NCBI GenBank assembly: GCA_029204225.1
Contig: CM055110.1
Location: 18,285,501 to 18,349,500 of the forward strand
Direction: 5' to 3'
Length of the DNA stretch: 64,000 nt
DNA from: Diphasiastrum complanatum
Lineage: Eukaryota > Streptophyta > Lycopodiopsida > Lycopodiales > Lycopodiaceae
Of this stretch, positions 46,175-57,698 are shown in pieces. A program made the translations under genes and the position numbers. The notes under the pieces are model-generated. The model ran no database searches. It was not told the DNA's origin and worked only from the letters and a program-made list of their open reading frames with translations. The first letter of the stretch is position 1. Each line of letters begins with the position of its first letter.

Positions 46175-46238
46175 TTTCTATGTAACGGGCTGTTGCCCAT
46201 GTTCAGAATTCATTCAATAAACGTTGTGTTTAGTTCAT
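46175..46238 (+). repeat. 3'-end-like repeat, copy 2
   Basis: Same block with AATAAA (TTCAATAAACG) in place of AATGAA. The CT tract is missing; instead a Copia gag fragment follows directly. Confidence 0.92.
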
Positions 46239-46245
46239 TTGACTA

Positions 46246-46377
46246 GAAAGAGTTTGTTTCTATTGTAAGAAGCCTCGTCATTTTATCAAAGTTTGTAAGA
46301 AACTTGTGAATGATGCCATTGAGAAGAAGTCTAAGGAGAATACTAGTCTATTTGCTGCTACAAAAAGACCATGGTGA
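46246..46377 (+). pseudogene. Copia gag zinc-knuckle fragment
   Basis: One frame, GAA AGA GTT at 46246 to a TGA at 46375, encodes a complete C-x2-C-x4-H-x4-C knuckle (CFYCKKPRHFIKVC, from 46255), followed by a Lys/Glu-rich stretch as in Copia gag. Nothing else of the element remains. Confidence 0.78.
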
Positions 46378-47336
46378 AAGACTCTTTTGAAGGGAACAAA
46401 GAATTCAACTTCGAGTGCATATTTGCATATAATAAGTATCTTATAACAAAATACCGTATAATTGGCATATTATATAACCACGTATTATAATATATTATGT
46501 ATAATATAACGTATTATACGACTTTGACTACTACTATATGAGCAAAACTGTGAGAAAAAAATGTGGATCGCTATTCGCACATGAAGTATTCGATAAAATC
46601 TTGTGAATCATGAAAACATGTGCATTATTAAGCAAATAGAAGTGGCTTAGTGGCTCGGGTGCAGGGCAACTGAGCTGAGCTAAGGACAGACATGAATGAT
46701 GAGGTGCAGGCATAATAACATAGTAACTACTAACAACACATTGCAGCCTTCCATAACATAGTAATAGCACATTGCAGCTTGTAGCAAGGTGGATTCAAAG
46801 CTGTGCCAGGCTACAGGTGATGGGCTAGGAGGCTTCAAAGCTGTGGCAGTGTACGGGTATGAATTATTTCAAACTAGCCCTGCGTATTTTTGAGCCAAAA
46901 ATTAATAATACAAATATTTATGGCAACGTATTATATGCCTATATCATACGATGCAAAATTGATATGCTGTGTGAAACTCCAGTGAGAGTACTAACTCAGC
47001 TCTAGTGGCGCTGATCAAAGCTGTAAGAATGGACTGTGTGATGAGAACTCAAAGTGAAAGAGCATGTGTTGTGTGTATACTTGACTGTGTGATAATGGGT
47101 GACTGATCCAGACAGAAATGCGAGATTGTGGCTAAATGCTGCTGCCGCACGAACTGTCGAATCTGGGCATTTGGAGTATCAGGTCTATGAGATTAGGTTT
47201 AGGGCACTTGAAGTGGCTTTAGGTCAATGTTGTCTTTGCGTAGGTGTATGATGTGCCATACCAAATGAAACGTTCTGTGCATAAACCAGGGGTTGCGACT
47301 GTCTGTTTGAGAGACACGACGTCCAGTCTCTTCTCT
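46378..47336. other. Unassigned spacer
   Basis: Includes an AT-rich patch with repeated GTATTATA/TATAATACG motifs at 46440-46520 and two GGCAATGTGCTATTAC-like near repeats around 46735-46780. No gene recognised. Confidence 0.4.
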
Positions 47337-47418
47337 TCCTATGTAACGGCAGGTTGTTGTCCATGTTCAGAATTCATTCAATAAACGTTGTGTTTAGTTC
47401 TCTCTCTCTCTCTCTCTG
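47337..47418 (+). repeat. 3'-end-like repeat, copy 3, with CT tract
   Basis: ATGTAACGGCAGGTTGTTG variant, with AATAAA and then 18 bp of CT. It resembles an R/U5 boundary of an LTR or TRIM element: polyadenylation signal, then a pyrimidine tract. Confidence 0.9.
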
Positions 47419-49984
47419 CCTGCGATTCTGCAGTAAACTTTGAGAATGTAACATATCGTGTCTTGTAAATTCAGATTGCAATTTGGACACAAAATATTGG
47501 TAATTGTAAATATAGATGGTGATTCCAAGCTAAAGATTAGAATTGAAGGCTTTGTTGCAAGTGCTTTCTTGGAGACCAGAGGATTATTTCATAGAGTTGT
47601 GAAATCATACTAAACCAAAATTTTGCTTTTGGGATGGATGGTGCTGCTCCGCATCTTGCATGTCGATTCTATACTCGAAACTATTATAGAACGCACAGAG
47701 AAGGCAAGCCACCAGGTCCTACTGTTCTGGCCTCAATTGATTGTGAGATACTGACATGAAGCGCGGTATGAAAAGACACACCATCTCTTTTCTGGTAAGA
47801 TCATTGCTGTGGAGTTCATGTCATGTTTATAACAAAACAAGCTTTTAATTATTAGTTACTTTGACCTGATTTGTTTGATCTTTATGGATACAGGTTTGGT
47901 CTCTTGTCCAAGTTGGCATCCGGGTGAAAAGGGGGGTAAGATGGGGTGATGGCGGCAATTCACGTTCGCGAAAGCAACAAAGTATGAGAATGGCATCTAC
48001 ATTATTTCTCAAAAATTGGTATCATAAAATATTTGACAGTTTTTATATAGGTATCTAAACCCTTATATGAGTAATAGTCCTTAGAAAGCCGAGAAATTTT
48101 AAAAGTGCAGGATTTTTTAAAGATAGCTCAAAAAACGTTTCTCGAACAGACTAGTCTTGGGTGTGCATTGATTGTCACATACCAGGCTCCCTTGGTCCAT
48201 ATAAAAGGCTTCTTGTTGGGTTTTGAAGGAGTTGTAGGATCAGCTAGTTTGAGATGTAGAGCTTAAAGTGAAATCTATTACTATTCCCTTTTGACCTTTT
48301 TCTTGAATACAATACTATTATCTTATGTGCATTGACGCTCCTTGAAGCAATATATATGCAAAAGGAAAGCCAATAGGGCACCACCTCACCCATGTCAATA
48401 GCTAGCACATGGGCCATTATATGATAAAATAACATTAGGCCACTTATGTCATTGTAAGACAATCCTACTGTGATGTTAATATTTGTACATTCACTAGTTA
48501 ATGTATAAAGTCTATTTATACCTCCATCACAACTATCTTGCAGATTGCTATCATAAATTTTTTGTGTAATGTTGTATTTCGAATTCGGTATCTATCTAAA
48601 TGTTCCAAGCATTAAACTAGATCTTTATTTTGATTTAGTGCATGGTGGTCTATAACACCTCAATCACTTGATTAATCTTTTACAAGTGTCTAATCTGAAT
48701 AGCTCTATTTAGAGTGATTGTGTCCACATAATAAACCACTAGTTCAATTTTTTTTTTAGAATGATTCATGTCTATTTATAGTCATTCTAATTTTTACTCA
48801 AAGTGATTTAATTGCAAAACTACAATTTATAGATTCAATTGAGAGTAGGTTCATATTCATTGAAGTGATTTTGTAAGCAACAATAGGTCTATTTCTAGTA
48901 GAGCGCATATGTTGAAAATAGGATAAATACGACTTTTCTAAGTATTGAAGAAGTTTTTTTTTTTGTTGGATGAGAGAAGCTTTTCTATGATTTCATTGTG
49001 GGAGGCGAGCCTTTTTATATGAGTTGAAAGTTACGACTTAGAATGAGAGTTTCAAAATGCAAAGTTCACGATGCACTACAAAATGGGTGTTATCTGACAT
49101 TTCTTTTGCAATGTTCTTTGAAATTTTGCCCAAATTTTGGACATCAACATGACCATTGGTATTTGTGGTCGTCGGTATATCCCTCAGTTTTTTTTTACAG
49201 CCTTTGTGATGGTATTTATCTCAGTACCCGTGATAGTGATCGACAAAAATATTGATGGTTAAACTCTTCCTTATCCTAAATGGTGTTATATTTCACAATT
49301 CTATGGTTTGTAATAAAAGTATGTAGTTTTAAATGACCAATTGCAATAGTATTCATGGTAATTATATATATGTGTAATTAAATTCATGAATCTATTTTCA
49401 TATTTACCATACCAAAGCATGAATTAAACAAGCACATACACTTATACATAGAGGAATGATCAAAGTATGGTTTTTACATATAGGTAAATATCATGTATCA
49501 TTCGTTATCATATTTGTTTGTACATGCATTATATGCATGTTTCTTATATGCCAAAATTGAACATGAAAAACGCTTAAGTAGATGTACAATATATGGAGCC
49601 ATGATCAACAGTATAGTTTATCGTACATAATATATGTGTAAATTAAATGCATGAACATTCTTTTAGTATGTCTCTAATTTAATCCACATTTCCTATGGCT
49701 TTGCTATAAATATGTAAATCTTTACTAGATGATGGTGGTGATGATGACAAAAATGAATGCGAAGATGTGTGCAATGTGGACTCATCAGATGCATCATGCT
49801 CCTCGTCTCTTGTTGCACTTATTACAATAGTTAAGTATCATAGTTTTATCTCTATTATGGTCATTCCAATGTATTCTCATAATTTAGTAATTCAGATTAG
49901 ACAGTTATTTTTGTCAATCATACTTGTGCATCTTTTGCCTTGTTGGTTTTGAATTAATTTTAGCACATTGTTTATCTATTGCCT
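47419..49984. other. Long unassigned AT-rich stretch
   Basis: No frame with family motifs on either strand. 49730-49830 has an Asp-codon-rich run (GATGATGGTGGTGATGATGA). A possible acceptor (GATACAG near 47891) is not supported by a coding frame. Confidence 0.45.
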
Positions 49985-50582
49985 TTTTTATTTTTGTTAT
50001 CACATCTCAATACCTTAATCGTGGTATTAAGTTGATTTTCAACTAGAGTTTTGAACTTTACAAATGAATCAAACACCAAACTTTTGTAAGACGAGGTAAA
50101 TCCAAGCATATCTTGAATGATCATCAATAGAAGATACATAGTACTTTGCACCACCATTAGATTCTTGAGAGAAGCTATGAACATCAGAATGTATGATCTC
50201 AAGAGGAGTGTTTGATCTTGTAGTAGATTTTGAAAATGAAAGCTTATGAGCCTTTGAGAGGCTACAAGCCTCACAATGCTTGCCACATCTTGACAAACTC
50301 TTGGGGAGGCCGAGTGCAAGCTCCTTTGCACACATGGATTCCATAGCTTTGAAGTTGGGATAGCCCAGCCTTTTGTACCATAGCTCCACCTTGGTGATCT
50401 CCTCCTTTGCCATGTTAACACTTTGCCACATTAGCATCTAATTTAGACAATATACCTTGTTTAAATCCTCTAGCTATGCAATCATCATTCTTAAAGATGG
50501 AACAAACTCCATGCTTAAATTGTAAATCAAGGCGATTATCCATTAATTGGCCAACACTCAGCAAGTTATTAGTGATAGTTGG
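49985..50582 (-). pseudogene. Copia-F3 GAG-pre-integrase and integrase core fragment
   Basis: From 50582 down: TPTITNNLLSVGQLMDN and LDLQFKHGVCSIFKNDDCIA, then the GAG-pre-integrase block (LWYKRLGYPNFKAM), the integrase Cys pair (CGKHCEACSLSKAHK), the first catalytic region (LEIIHSDVHSFSQ, IDDHSRYAWIYLVL), a frameshift near 50080, and the second catalytic block (LVENQLNTTIKVLRCDN). It ends at about 49985. The upstream side is cut where the Copia-E LTR starts. It is among the few copies here that keep integrase core text. Confidence 0.92.
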
Positions 50583-51412
50583 TGTGAAAAATGCAAAAAT
50601 AAGCTTGGTAGAGGCCAAAAATCTTGTATATAGATAAACACACATGTGTGGAGCCTGTTCCCACGTGTGAAAATAGTGTACTTGTCATGTACCATAATCA
50701 TATAGGTTGTACATATGATTTAATTCAAGTTCTAGTGGCTAAAAAGGCCAAAAACTAGTTTTCTAGACATGACACATGGCATCAATCTATTGATTGCATG
50801 AGCCACATCCTTTGGTTAGGTGTCATGTCACATGTGTAGAGGACAGCTCACATGTGTGGAATAAGCTGAAGTAGGCGAATTTTGACTTCTAGAAGATTTC
50901 CAAGTAGATCTCCATATAGAAGGAAAATGGACCAAAAGTGCTCAAAATAGAAGGTTTTGTCCAAGTGTCAGTTTTGCATGATGAATCATCGTATGACAAA
51001 GCACCTTCACACATGTGGGATCAGAGGGATGATCAGTACCACGAGCTCTCACTTATTGTATATATAGAGCCACATTTGGCCATAATCAGTGTGAGACACC
51101 AATCTTGGTTTTGGAAGCAATTTTGAGTGATTCTCTCAATTTGTTTACATTTGTTTTGATTGTTTTGAGGTTATATCAATGTGTACTTGATTTTCAGGTT
51201 GGAGTCCATACTCAGACAGTGTTTCACATGTGTGAAACCAGAAAGTACACTTACCTTCAATTAATGATTGTTCTTGTTAGGATTTTGTGTCTAGAATTGA
51301 TCTAGATTGATCTTAATCTGAAGTAGATTGATAGATCAAGTAATCTGACAACCAATCCCTCTTGAGGATCAGATTAGGATCCACTCTTGGTCCTTTTTGT
51401 ACTTTTTCCACA
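50583..51412 (+). repeat. Copia-E 5' LTR, about 830 bp
   Basis: Starts TGTGAAAAATGCAAAAATAAGC at the point where the Copia-F3 frame breaks, and ends TTTTTCCACA directly before a primer site. The start resembles the Copia-D and Copia-F LTRs. It contains at least six CACATGTGTG or CACGTGTG palindromes and a TATATATAG box near 51059. Confidence 0.78.
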
Positions 51413-51425
51413 TGGTATCAGAGCC
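51413..51425 (+). other. Primer-binding site of Copia-E
   Basis: TGGTATCAGAGCC immediately after the LTR end CCACA. Confidence 0.95.
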
Positions 51426-53059
51426 TAGTACAAGAGGTTTTGTTGAAATTGATAGGGTTAATCCAAATCAAAGCCAAAATTAGCAGTTTTTTGAAAACTA
51501 GTCAAATTTTGTGTAGCGAGTTGGATTTGATAGCTATCCTCAAAATTTTTGGTCTAGATCTTGTTGTGGACTGTAGGAACCCTTTTCACACGTGTGAGGT
51601 CGTACAGCTCCGGTTTTGGCTGAGAAAATTCAAAAATTTGTACAATTTGACTCACACACCCAATTTGAGAGATTTTTAGTGTAAAATCAAACATTTTCTA
51701 TAGAGAATCTAATCCCTTGATTAGTTCTTGGATTAGATCAGCCAAGGAATTAAACTTGAAGCTTGAACTAGGTGCATTAATTGATTATCTCTGATTTTTT
51801 GAGTGCATGTTGAAGTTGAGAGAGATTTTGCTAAAAATCATAGATTAAGGAGTGATATGCAAGGTGTGAGGTTGAAATCCATTGTACCATCACTCTAGAT
51901 TTGTTCAAGAGTGATAGGGTCAAGTTTAGAAGCATCAATTTGCTAGAAAACATCTTTGGATTTGTCCTCCAAGTGAAACCTTTGAGAGTTTCTAGTGCAT
52001 ATAGAACATCTATGCAAATCTTTTGTAGAATTTGACATAGATTGGCTTCAATTGAGAGTTCTAGAAAAGAGATTGAGATCCAAGTCACATTGTTCAACCC
52101 TACTCAATTTGTTTGAGTGATTGTAAGGTTTGAAAAGAGTTTTTAAGGTGTCTATGGCAAATGTGTAGAGAGAGAACCAATTTTCTAAGAGTTCCTTCCT
52201 TTGTAGAGGGCAAGATCTAGAAGCTCATTATGTGTTGTTATAGGTGAAGAATTTGTCTTCTCCTAGGTGATCAAATCTTTCTAAGTGGTATTAGATCTTT
52301 GAAGCACAATATCTTAGTGAGAAAAATCACAACTTTTGATTTTGAATTTCATTCCAAGTCTTAAAAAGTAGAGTAATTGGTGGAATCCAATAGGAGTGAT
52401 TGAATTCAATTTGTTGAGCAAAAATTGACATAGAATGTATGAAACTCAAATTAGTTCTATTCAACTTTCTTTGTGAGAGTGTGAGGGTCAATTTGTGATC
52501 CCATTGAATGTCTAGAATGATGAGGAGTCCATATTTGAGTATTCATGCATGGTTGAGATCTTTGTGAATCTCTAGTTGTCTAATTTTTAAGCTTTGTGAA
52601 AAATTGGTGGTATAGTTTGTTGTCAAATCGTGTGAGATTATTTGGGTCAAGAGTGAGTCCAAAATAAGTGATTAAGTTTGATTTCCATGTATTTGAAACA
52701 AAACCCATCTTTTGTTCAAGAATCTCCAGTGTTGAGAGAACTAGTCAAGCGAAAAGGAAAATCTAGGTGTCAAATCTTTTTCATATCCATTTCAACTTTC
52801 AAAAGAAAGAGTCATTGGTATTTGAAGAGTCCAATAGGAGATTGGATCTGATTTCTTTAGTGATTTCATTCAAAGATTGTGTGCTTTTGTCTTAGTGATC
52901 AAAGCAAAGTTTCCAAGTGACTAGTCATTACTGTGAAGATTGATTCTTAGGTTTGTGACTAGATCTTTTGTAGATCCTTCTAGATTGCTGAATATGTTCA
53001 AATCTAGTCTCTTGAAAGTCACAAATTACATTTGTAGAATCATGTCACGGGTTTTTATT
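51426..53059 (+). other. Copia-E leader and lost gag region
   Basis: About 1.6 kb with short frames only, rich in TTTGTGAGAGT and GTGATTGAATTC-like phrases. No gag N-terminus was recognised, so the front of gag is deleted or very degenerate. Confidence 0.5.
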
Positions 53060-53115
53060 CACATGGCATCAATAGGTGGCATCCTATTGAAGGAAAGAAA
53101 GGATCCTGAGTGCAA
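53060..53115 (+). pseudogene. Copia-E gag, part 1 (start of zinc knuckle)
   Basis: The frame reads LLKERKDPEC and ends within the first Cys-x2-Cys of a zinc knuckle, where Copia-C1 is inserted. It continues at 57043. Confidence 0.75.
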
Positions 53116-53120
53116 CCTTT
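53116..53120. repeat. Target-site duplication of Copia-C1, left copy (CCTTT)
   Basis: CCTTT directly abuts TGTAAAAATT, the inverted LTR end. The partner copy is at 57043-57047. Confidence 0.9.
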
Positions 53121-53168
53121 TGTAAAAATTACAGCAAATAAGGATCCTAAAACACTTGAAATGATGAA
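53121..53168 (-). repeat. Terminal remnant of the Copia-C1 3' LTR
   Basis: TCATCATTTCAAGTGTTTTA to TTTTTACA, identical to the end of the 5' LTR. It is fused straight to RT codons. Confidence 0.93.
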
Positions 53169-55624
53169 CCTACATACACTAAAGCTAAGATCTGGTCTAG
53201 TTATAGTGATCCACATTAAGGAACCTATAAGTTGCCTAAACAAAGTGATGTCCATGAAGGATCTTTCATCATCTTCATTTGGCACTTTTACATCTTGCTC
53301 CATTGGTGTGTCAACACTTTTGCATACTTCCATCTTAAACTTCTTCAAAAGACTTTGAGCATAGTTTACTTGACTTATAAAGATAAAATCAGACCCTCTA
53401 AGTACTTCTATGCCTAAGATGAAGTGAAGACACCCTAGATCTACCATCTTGAACTCTAAGGATAGATCTATCTTGATTTTTTCAATACCATCAACACTAT
53501 TTCTACTAATGATGATGTCATCTACATAAATGAGTAAAAGTACAATACCAACATCATCAAACTTAATGTAAAGAGCAGGATCATATTCACTTTGAACAAA
53601 AGAAAGTGAAATAAGATAGCAATGTAGTCTTGAATTCCAAGATCTCGAGGCTTGCTTCAAGCCATAGATGCTTCTTTGGAGATGGCATACTTTGTTCTCC
53701 ATTCCATGCTTGATGAACCCTTGTGGCTGCTCCATATAGATATCCTCTTCCAAAAAACCATTCAAGAAAGCATTAGAGACATCCATTTGACATAGAATCC
53801 ATCCAAAATGTGATGCAAGTGCAATGATTAGTCTTATTGTGACCATCTTGGCGACGGGTGCAAAAGTTTCCTCATAGTCTATCCCTCTCTCTTGAGCATA
53901 ACCTTTTGCAACTAATCTTGCTTTATGTTTGTTAACACTCCCATTTGCATTCAACTTAAGCTTGAAGACCCACTTGCATCCTATTACATTCCTTTGAGGT
54001 CTCTCAACAAGCAAACAAGTTTCATTCTCAATCAAGGCATCATACTCATCCAACATAGCTTTATACCATTCTTTGGAGTTCAATGCATCTTCAACATTAG
54101 CCAGTTCTTCAAAACTAGATAAAGCATAAGAAGTGGATGAGATACCCTCAACTTGCTGTCCTTTGCCTTGATATGTGAGCCTTGATGGCTCCACTTTTGC
54201 CCTTTTAGACCTTGGTAGGCCTAAAGCATAATCCTCCTTGATCATAGCCTCCATGGAACCCGAGTTGACATGTCCAAGTCTTTTGTGCCATAAAGTAAAG
54301 GTAGATATCTTGTTCTTCTCGGCCAACATGACAACATTAGTATCCACAAATGCATCCAGCTTATAAAGTTTGCCAAGTCTAGTGCCCTTAGCCACTATCT
54401 TACCCTTCTTCTTGATGAAACATTCATTTGAAACAAAATCAACATTGAAACCATTGTCTACCATTTGGCCAACACTTAGTAGATTCTTTGTTATTGTAGG
54501 AATGTACAAAACACCTTCTATGTTGATCTTTTTGGAAGATCCTAAGCAAAGGGGAATGCTACCAACTCCTTCAATCTTACAAGCTTCATCATTTGCTGTA
54601 TAGATAGACTTTATAGGTCCATCATAAGATAAGAGAGAAGAGAAAAACTCCCTTTTACTAGTCATGTGTGAACTAGCACCCGAGTCAATCCACCAAGGAT
54701 CTTCTCCTTTGAAGCTTGTTGAAGAAAATATGGACATCATGAGAGAGTCCTCATGTGAACTCTCCTCCTCCTCCTCTTTTCTCATGTTGGCTTGGCTTTG
54801 ATCTTGCTTCCTCTTGAAGCATTCCGAGGCATAATGCCCCATCTTGCTACAATAGTAGCACTTCACCTTTGATTTGTCCTTCTTGACTTTGGTGGTTGAT
54901 GGAGATGCCTTTGGGGGTCCTTCTTGATCCTCAAGCTTTGTAGACTTCTTGAATGTTGATCCTTTGCCTTTGGACTTGCCTTTGCCTTTGGTGAAGAGAG
55001 CTTGGTCATCTCCACCTTGGATGGAAAGCCTATCCATCCTCTCTTGCATTTGGCTCCTTCTTGATTCCTCGGCCATGAGCGTGCCTTGGAGTTCTTCAAG
55101 TATGGGTAGCTTACCCATAATTGCATATCCCTGAACCAAATTGTCAAATTCAAAGCTTAGTCCATTCAATATGAGTTAAAAAGCTCTTCATCCTTGATAG
55201 GGTCACCTATAAAGGCTAGCTCTTTGTTCAATTCCTTTACTCTTAGGACAAAAGTATGTGCACTCTCTCCTTTCTTTTGATAGCTTCTATAGATTTGATT
55301 CTTCAAAGCTAACATTCTAGTTTGGTTCTTGGACTCATAGACCTTTTGCAAAGTCTCCCAAGCATCTTGAGCTGAAGTGCAATCTCCTACCTCTCTTAAG
55401 AGTTCATTTGCAACATTCATTTTTATGCAATGTAGTGCAACATTGCACCTCTTGATGTATTTGGCTTTTTCTTGAGGATGAATAGGTTCACCCTCCTTAC
55501 CATTTACAATTTCCATCAGATCTTGCATGATCATGATAGATTCCATTCTAACTTTCCATATGGAATAGTTAGTTTTGTTGAGCCTTTCATTAGTATCCAA
55601 AAGATATGCATTTATAGATGCCAT
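53169..55624 (-). pseudogene. Copia-C1 gag-protease-RT pseudogene, integrase removed in frame
   Basis: Gag starts at the ATG at 55624 (NYSIWKVRMESIM); a one-base frameshift near 55170 moves it into a 704-codon ORF (55169-53055). In that ORF are the zinc knuckle at residues 104-117 (CYYCSKMGHYASEC), protease DSGASSHM at 162-169, and LWHKRLGH at 293-300. About twenty residues later the text passes straight to the pre-RT region (AKVEPSRLTY), so the whole integrase core is gone without breaking the frame. RT follows: KARLVAKGYAQERGIDYEET, QMDVSNAFLNG at 461-471 and YVDD at 548-551. It ends at SFSVCR, where translation runs on into the LTR remnant. Confidence 0.94.
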
Positions 55625-56347
55625 CTAGTCTCCTAATCAAGGACTTGACACAAATGAAGGTTACTTCTATTGATTTGATTGAAGGTCTACCTTATCCCAC
55701 TTCTTAGGGACCTGAAAAGATCAGTAATAGACTTCCTATAAAGATCTAAGAATGATCTCTAACAAAATCAAATCATAGAATACTAGAAACAATGCACTTG
55801 CTTGATTGAAGTAGACAATACTAGTAGAATTGCCCCTCTTTCTATAAAGAACATTAAAGCTTCCAAATGATCTGATAAAGAGTGAATTTCAGCAACCTAA
55901 TATACTTCCAAAATCACTTGTAAAAGATCTAAATGGAACTTAATAAAGATGCAACACAATCTACTATCCAATCACAAGCAAAAAATGATCAAAATTGATG
56001 AAAAATTGATCTAATTTGGTGCATAAGTCAAGCAATGGTTGGACTGAACCTAAATCACTTTAGTTGGTGTCTACTACACCTCACCTCCAAAACTCGCTTA
56101 GAAATCAATGCTTGGAGCAAGCAAAACTTGCTATCTTGGTAATGTGAATTGAATTCAACTTTGCCTCTGGTTTTAGACACCTAAACACCTGCAAATGAAG
56201 TCACACAACACCAATCTCCAATGTATTTGACTCACTTTGAGTTCTAGAATCAATACTAGATGCTAAGATCCAATCTACACAAGATTTAGATCAAAGTTTG
56301 TGATAAAATTGAATGCAAACCAAGGATTTAGCTCATTTCAGCCTTTA

Positions 56348-56360
56348 GGCTCTGATACCA
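56348..56360 (-). other. Primer-binding site of Copia-C1
   Basis: TGGTATCAGAGCC on the minus strand directly after the LTR end. Confidence 0.95.
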
Positions 56361-57042
56361 TGTAAAAATTACAGCAAATAAGGATCCTAAAACACTTGAA
56401 ATGATGAGGGAAACAATAGCTTATGATTTCATAAGATTAGCACAAGTTGAACCATCAAAATCCATCAAAAATCTATGCTTGAACCTCACTAAATGGCCCA
56501 AATTCTTGAAGAAGGCTTCACACGTGTGAAAGTACGGCCTCCCACAGTCTGAGTACTGTACACCAGACCTACATTCAATCCTATAATCATTAGTAATCAC
56601 AAGTACTCAAACAATTATGAACATAGAGAGCAATTGCACCATTATGAGAGAAAAAACATGAAATTGCTTGATTGATTTTGGTGAGATATCATCACCTATA
56701 TATACATGATCCATCACGGTTTTGGGCAGGTATGAGTAGCCCTAAACCTATCCCTAATGCTAATTTTGGTGGATCTTTCATCTCTACCAAGTTAGGGTTG
56801 GAATCTTGGAGATCCCTTAACAATGCAAAAATTACCAAAAATAGCTCCTATTTTTTCTCCCTTGTATCTAAGCATAATTTGGACTCATTCCAAAGGTTCT
56901 AACACTTAGGTCTACTTGAGAACATCCTTATGAATGGAATCCTATGCTATTTGGCACGTGTGACAAGCCACATCATGACCATTTAACTATTTACAAGTCA
57001 TATGACCAAAACTAGTCAAGCTAGAATTGTGAATTTTTAACA
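56361..57042 (-). repeat. Copia-C1 5' LTR, 682 bp
   Basis: TGTTAAAAATTCAC to GTAATTTTTACA, the same length as the Copia-C2 LTR. Contains CACACGTG-type palindromes (TTCACACGTGTGAAAG at 56518-56533). Confidence 0.95.
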
Positions 57043-57047
57043 CCTTT
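57043..57047. repeat. Target-site duplication of Copia-C1, right copy (CCTTT)
   Basis: Directly follows the LTR start (AACA in plus orientation). Identical to 53116-53120. Confidence 0.9.
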
Positions 57048-57698
57048 GTGGCAAGGGAGGATATTTTTTCTCAAGATGCTACAAAAAGAAGACCAATCCA
57101 TCCAAGGAGAACCAAAGCAAGGGGGCCGAGGTGAAGGATGGAGCTTCAAGTTCAAAATGAAAATACAAGAAGGACAAGTCCAAGGAAAGGTGTTTCCTTT
57201 GTGGAAAGGTGAATGAGGCTTGGAGTCTCACAAGGACTTGCAAGATTTGTCTTCAAGAGCCCATCACAACACATGTCAAATCTTTTGAAATTTTTCATTT
57301 GGAAGTGCATTGTTTGGTTCAAGATGCAAAGATAGATGTCACTTTCATGAAAGTAACTTGGATTTATTTTATGTCCTTGGAAAGTATTTTGCTTGGAACT
57401 TTGGACAAGTTCAAAATTATTGTAATTATCCAAGAGAAATCAATCAATAATAAGGAGCAATCACAAAATGAAAATAGTTTCATTTATGCTCTCATGTCAA
57501 CTTATGAAGAACCATTTTGCTTTCAAGAGATTTTTGTATCTGGCAATACTCGTTGAGTGTGAAGCCTTAAAAGATAGCAAAATATGTTTTGCTTGTAAGC
57601 TTACATTTGTTATGAAGTCAAGGAAATGGAAATATCTTCATAATTTAGGATCTTTTGGTTTCAATAAGATCATGAATGATGTGTTCATTCATAAAGGG
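57043..57698 (+). pseudogene. Copia-E gag, part 2 (rest of zinc knuckle and beyond)
   Basis: Completes the interrupted knuckle: after removal of the insertion the pattern is C-x2-C-x4-Y-x4-C, with Tyr in the His position (CAT to TAT). A Lys-rich linker with one TGA follows, then a second Cys pair (CFLCGKV). ORF 57209-57556 and text to 57698 (KWKYLHNLGSFGF) are unrecognised. Copia-B2 begins at 57699. Confidence 0.7.

Larger units (their letters stand above)
53121..57042 (-). mobile_element. Copia-C1: bounded element with internal deletions
   Basis: Flanked by CCTTT on both sides. From 57042 downward: full 5' LTR, primer site, gag-protease-RT, then only the last 48 bp of the 3' LTR (53168-53121). 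Missing are the integrase core, the RT end, RNase H and most of the 3' LTR. Confidence 0.95.

Noticed and set aside
45935-46246. 103-codon Phe/Ser-rich ORF
   Set aside because: It spans pyrimidine-rich sequence and runs into the 3'-end-like repeat; no family motif.
55160-55175. Programmed frameshift in Copia-C1
   Set aside because: The shift lies in the middle of gag, not at a gag-pol boundary, and there is no convincing slippery site; simple indel decay is enough.
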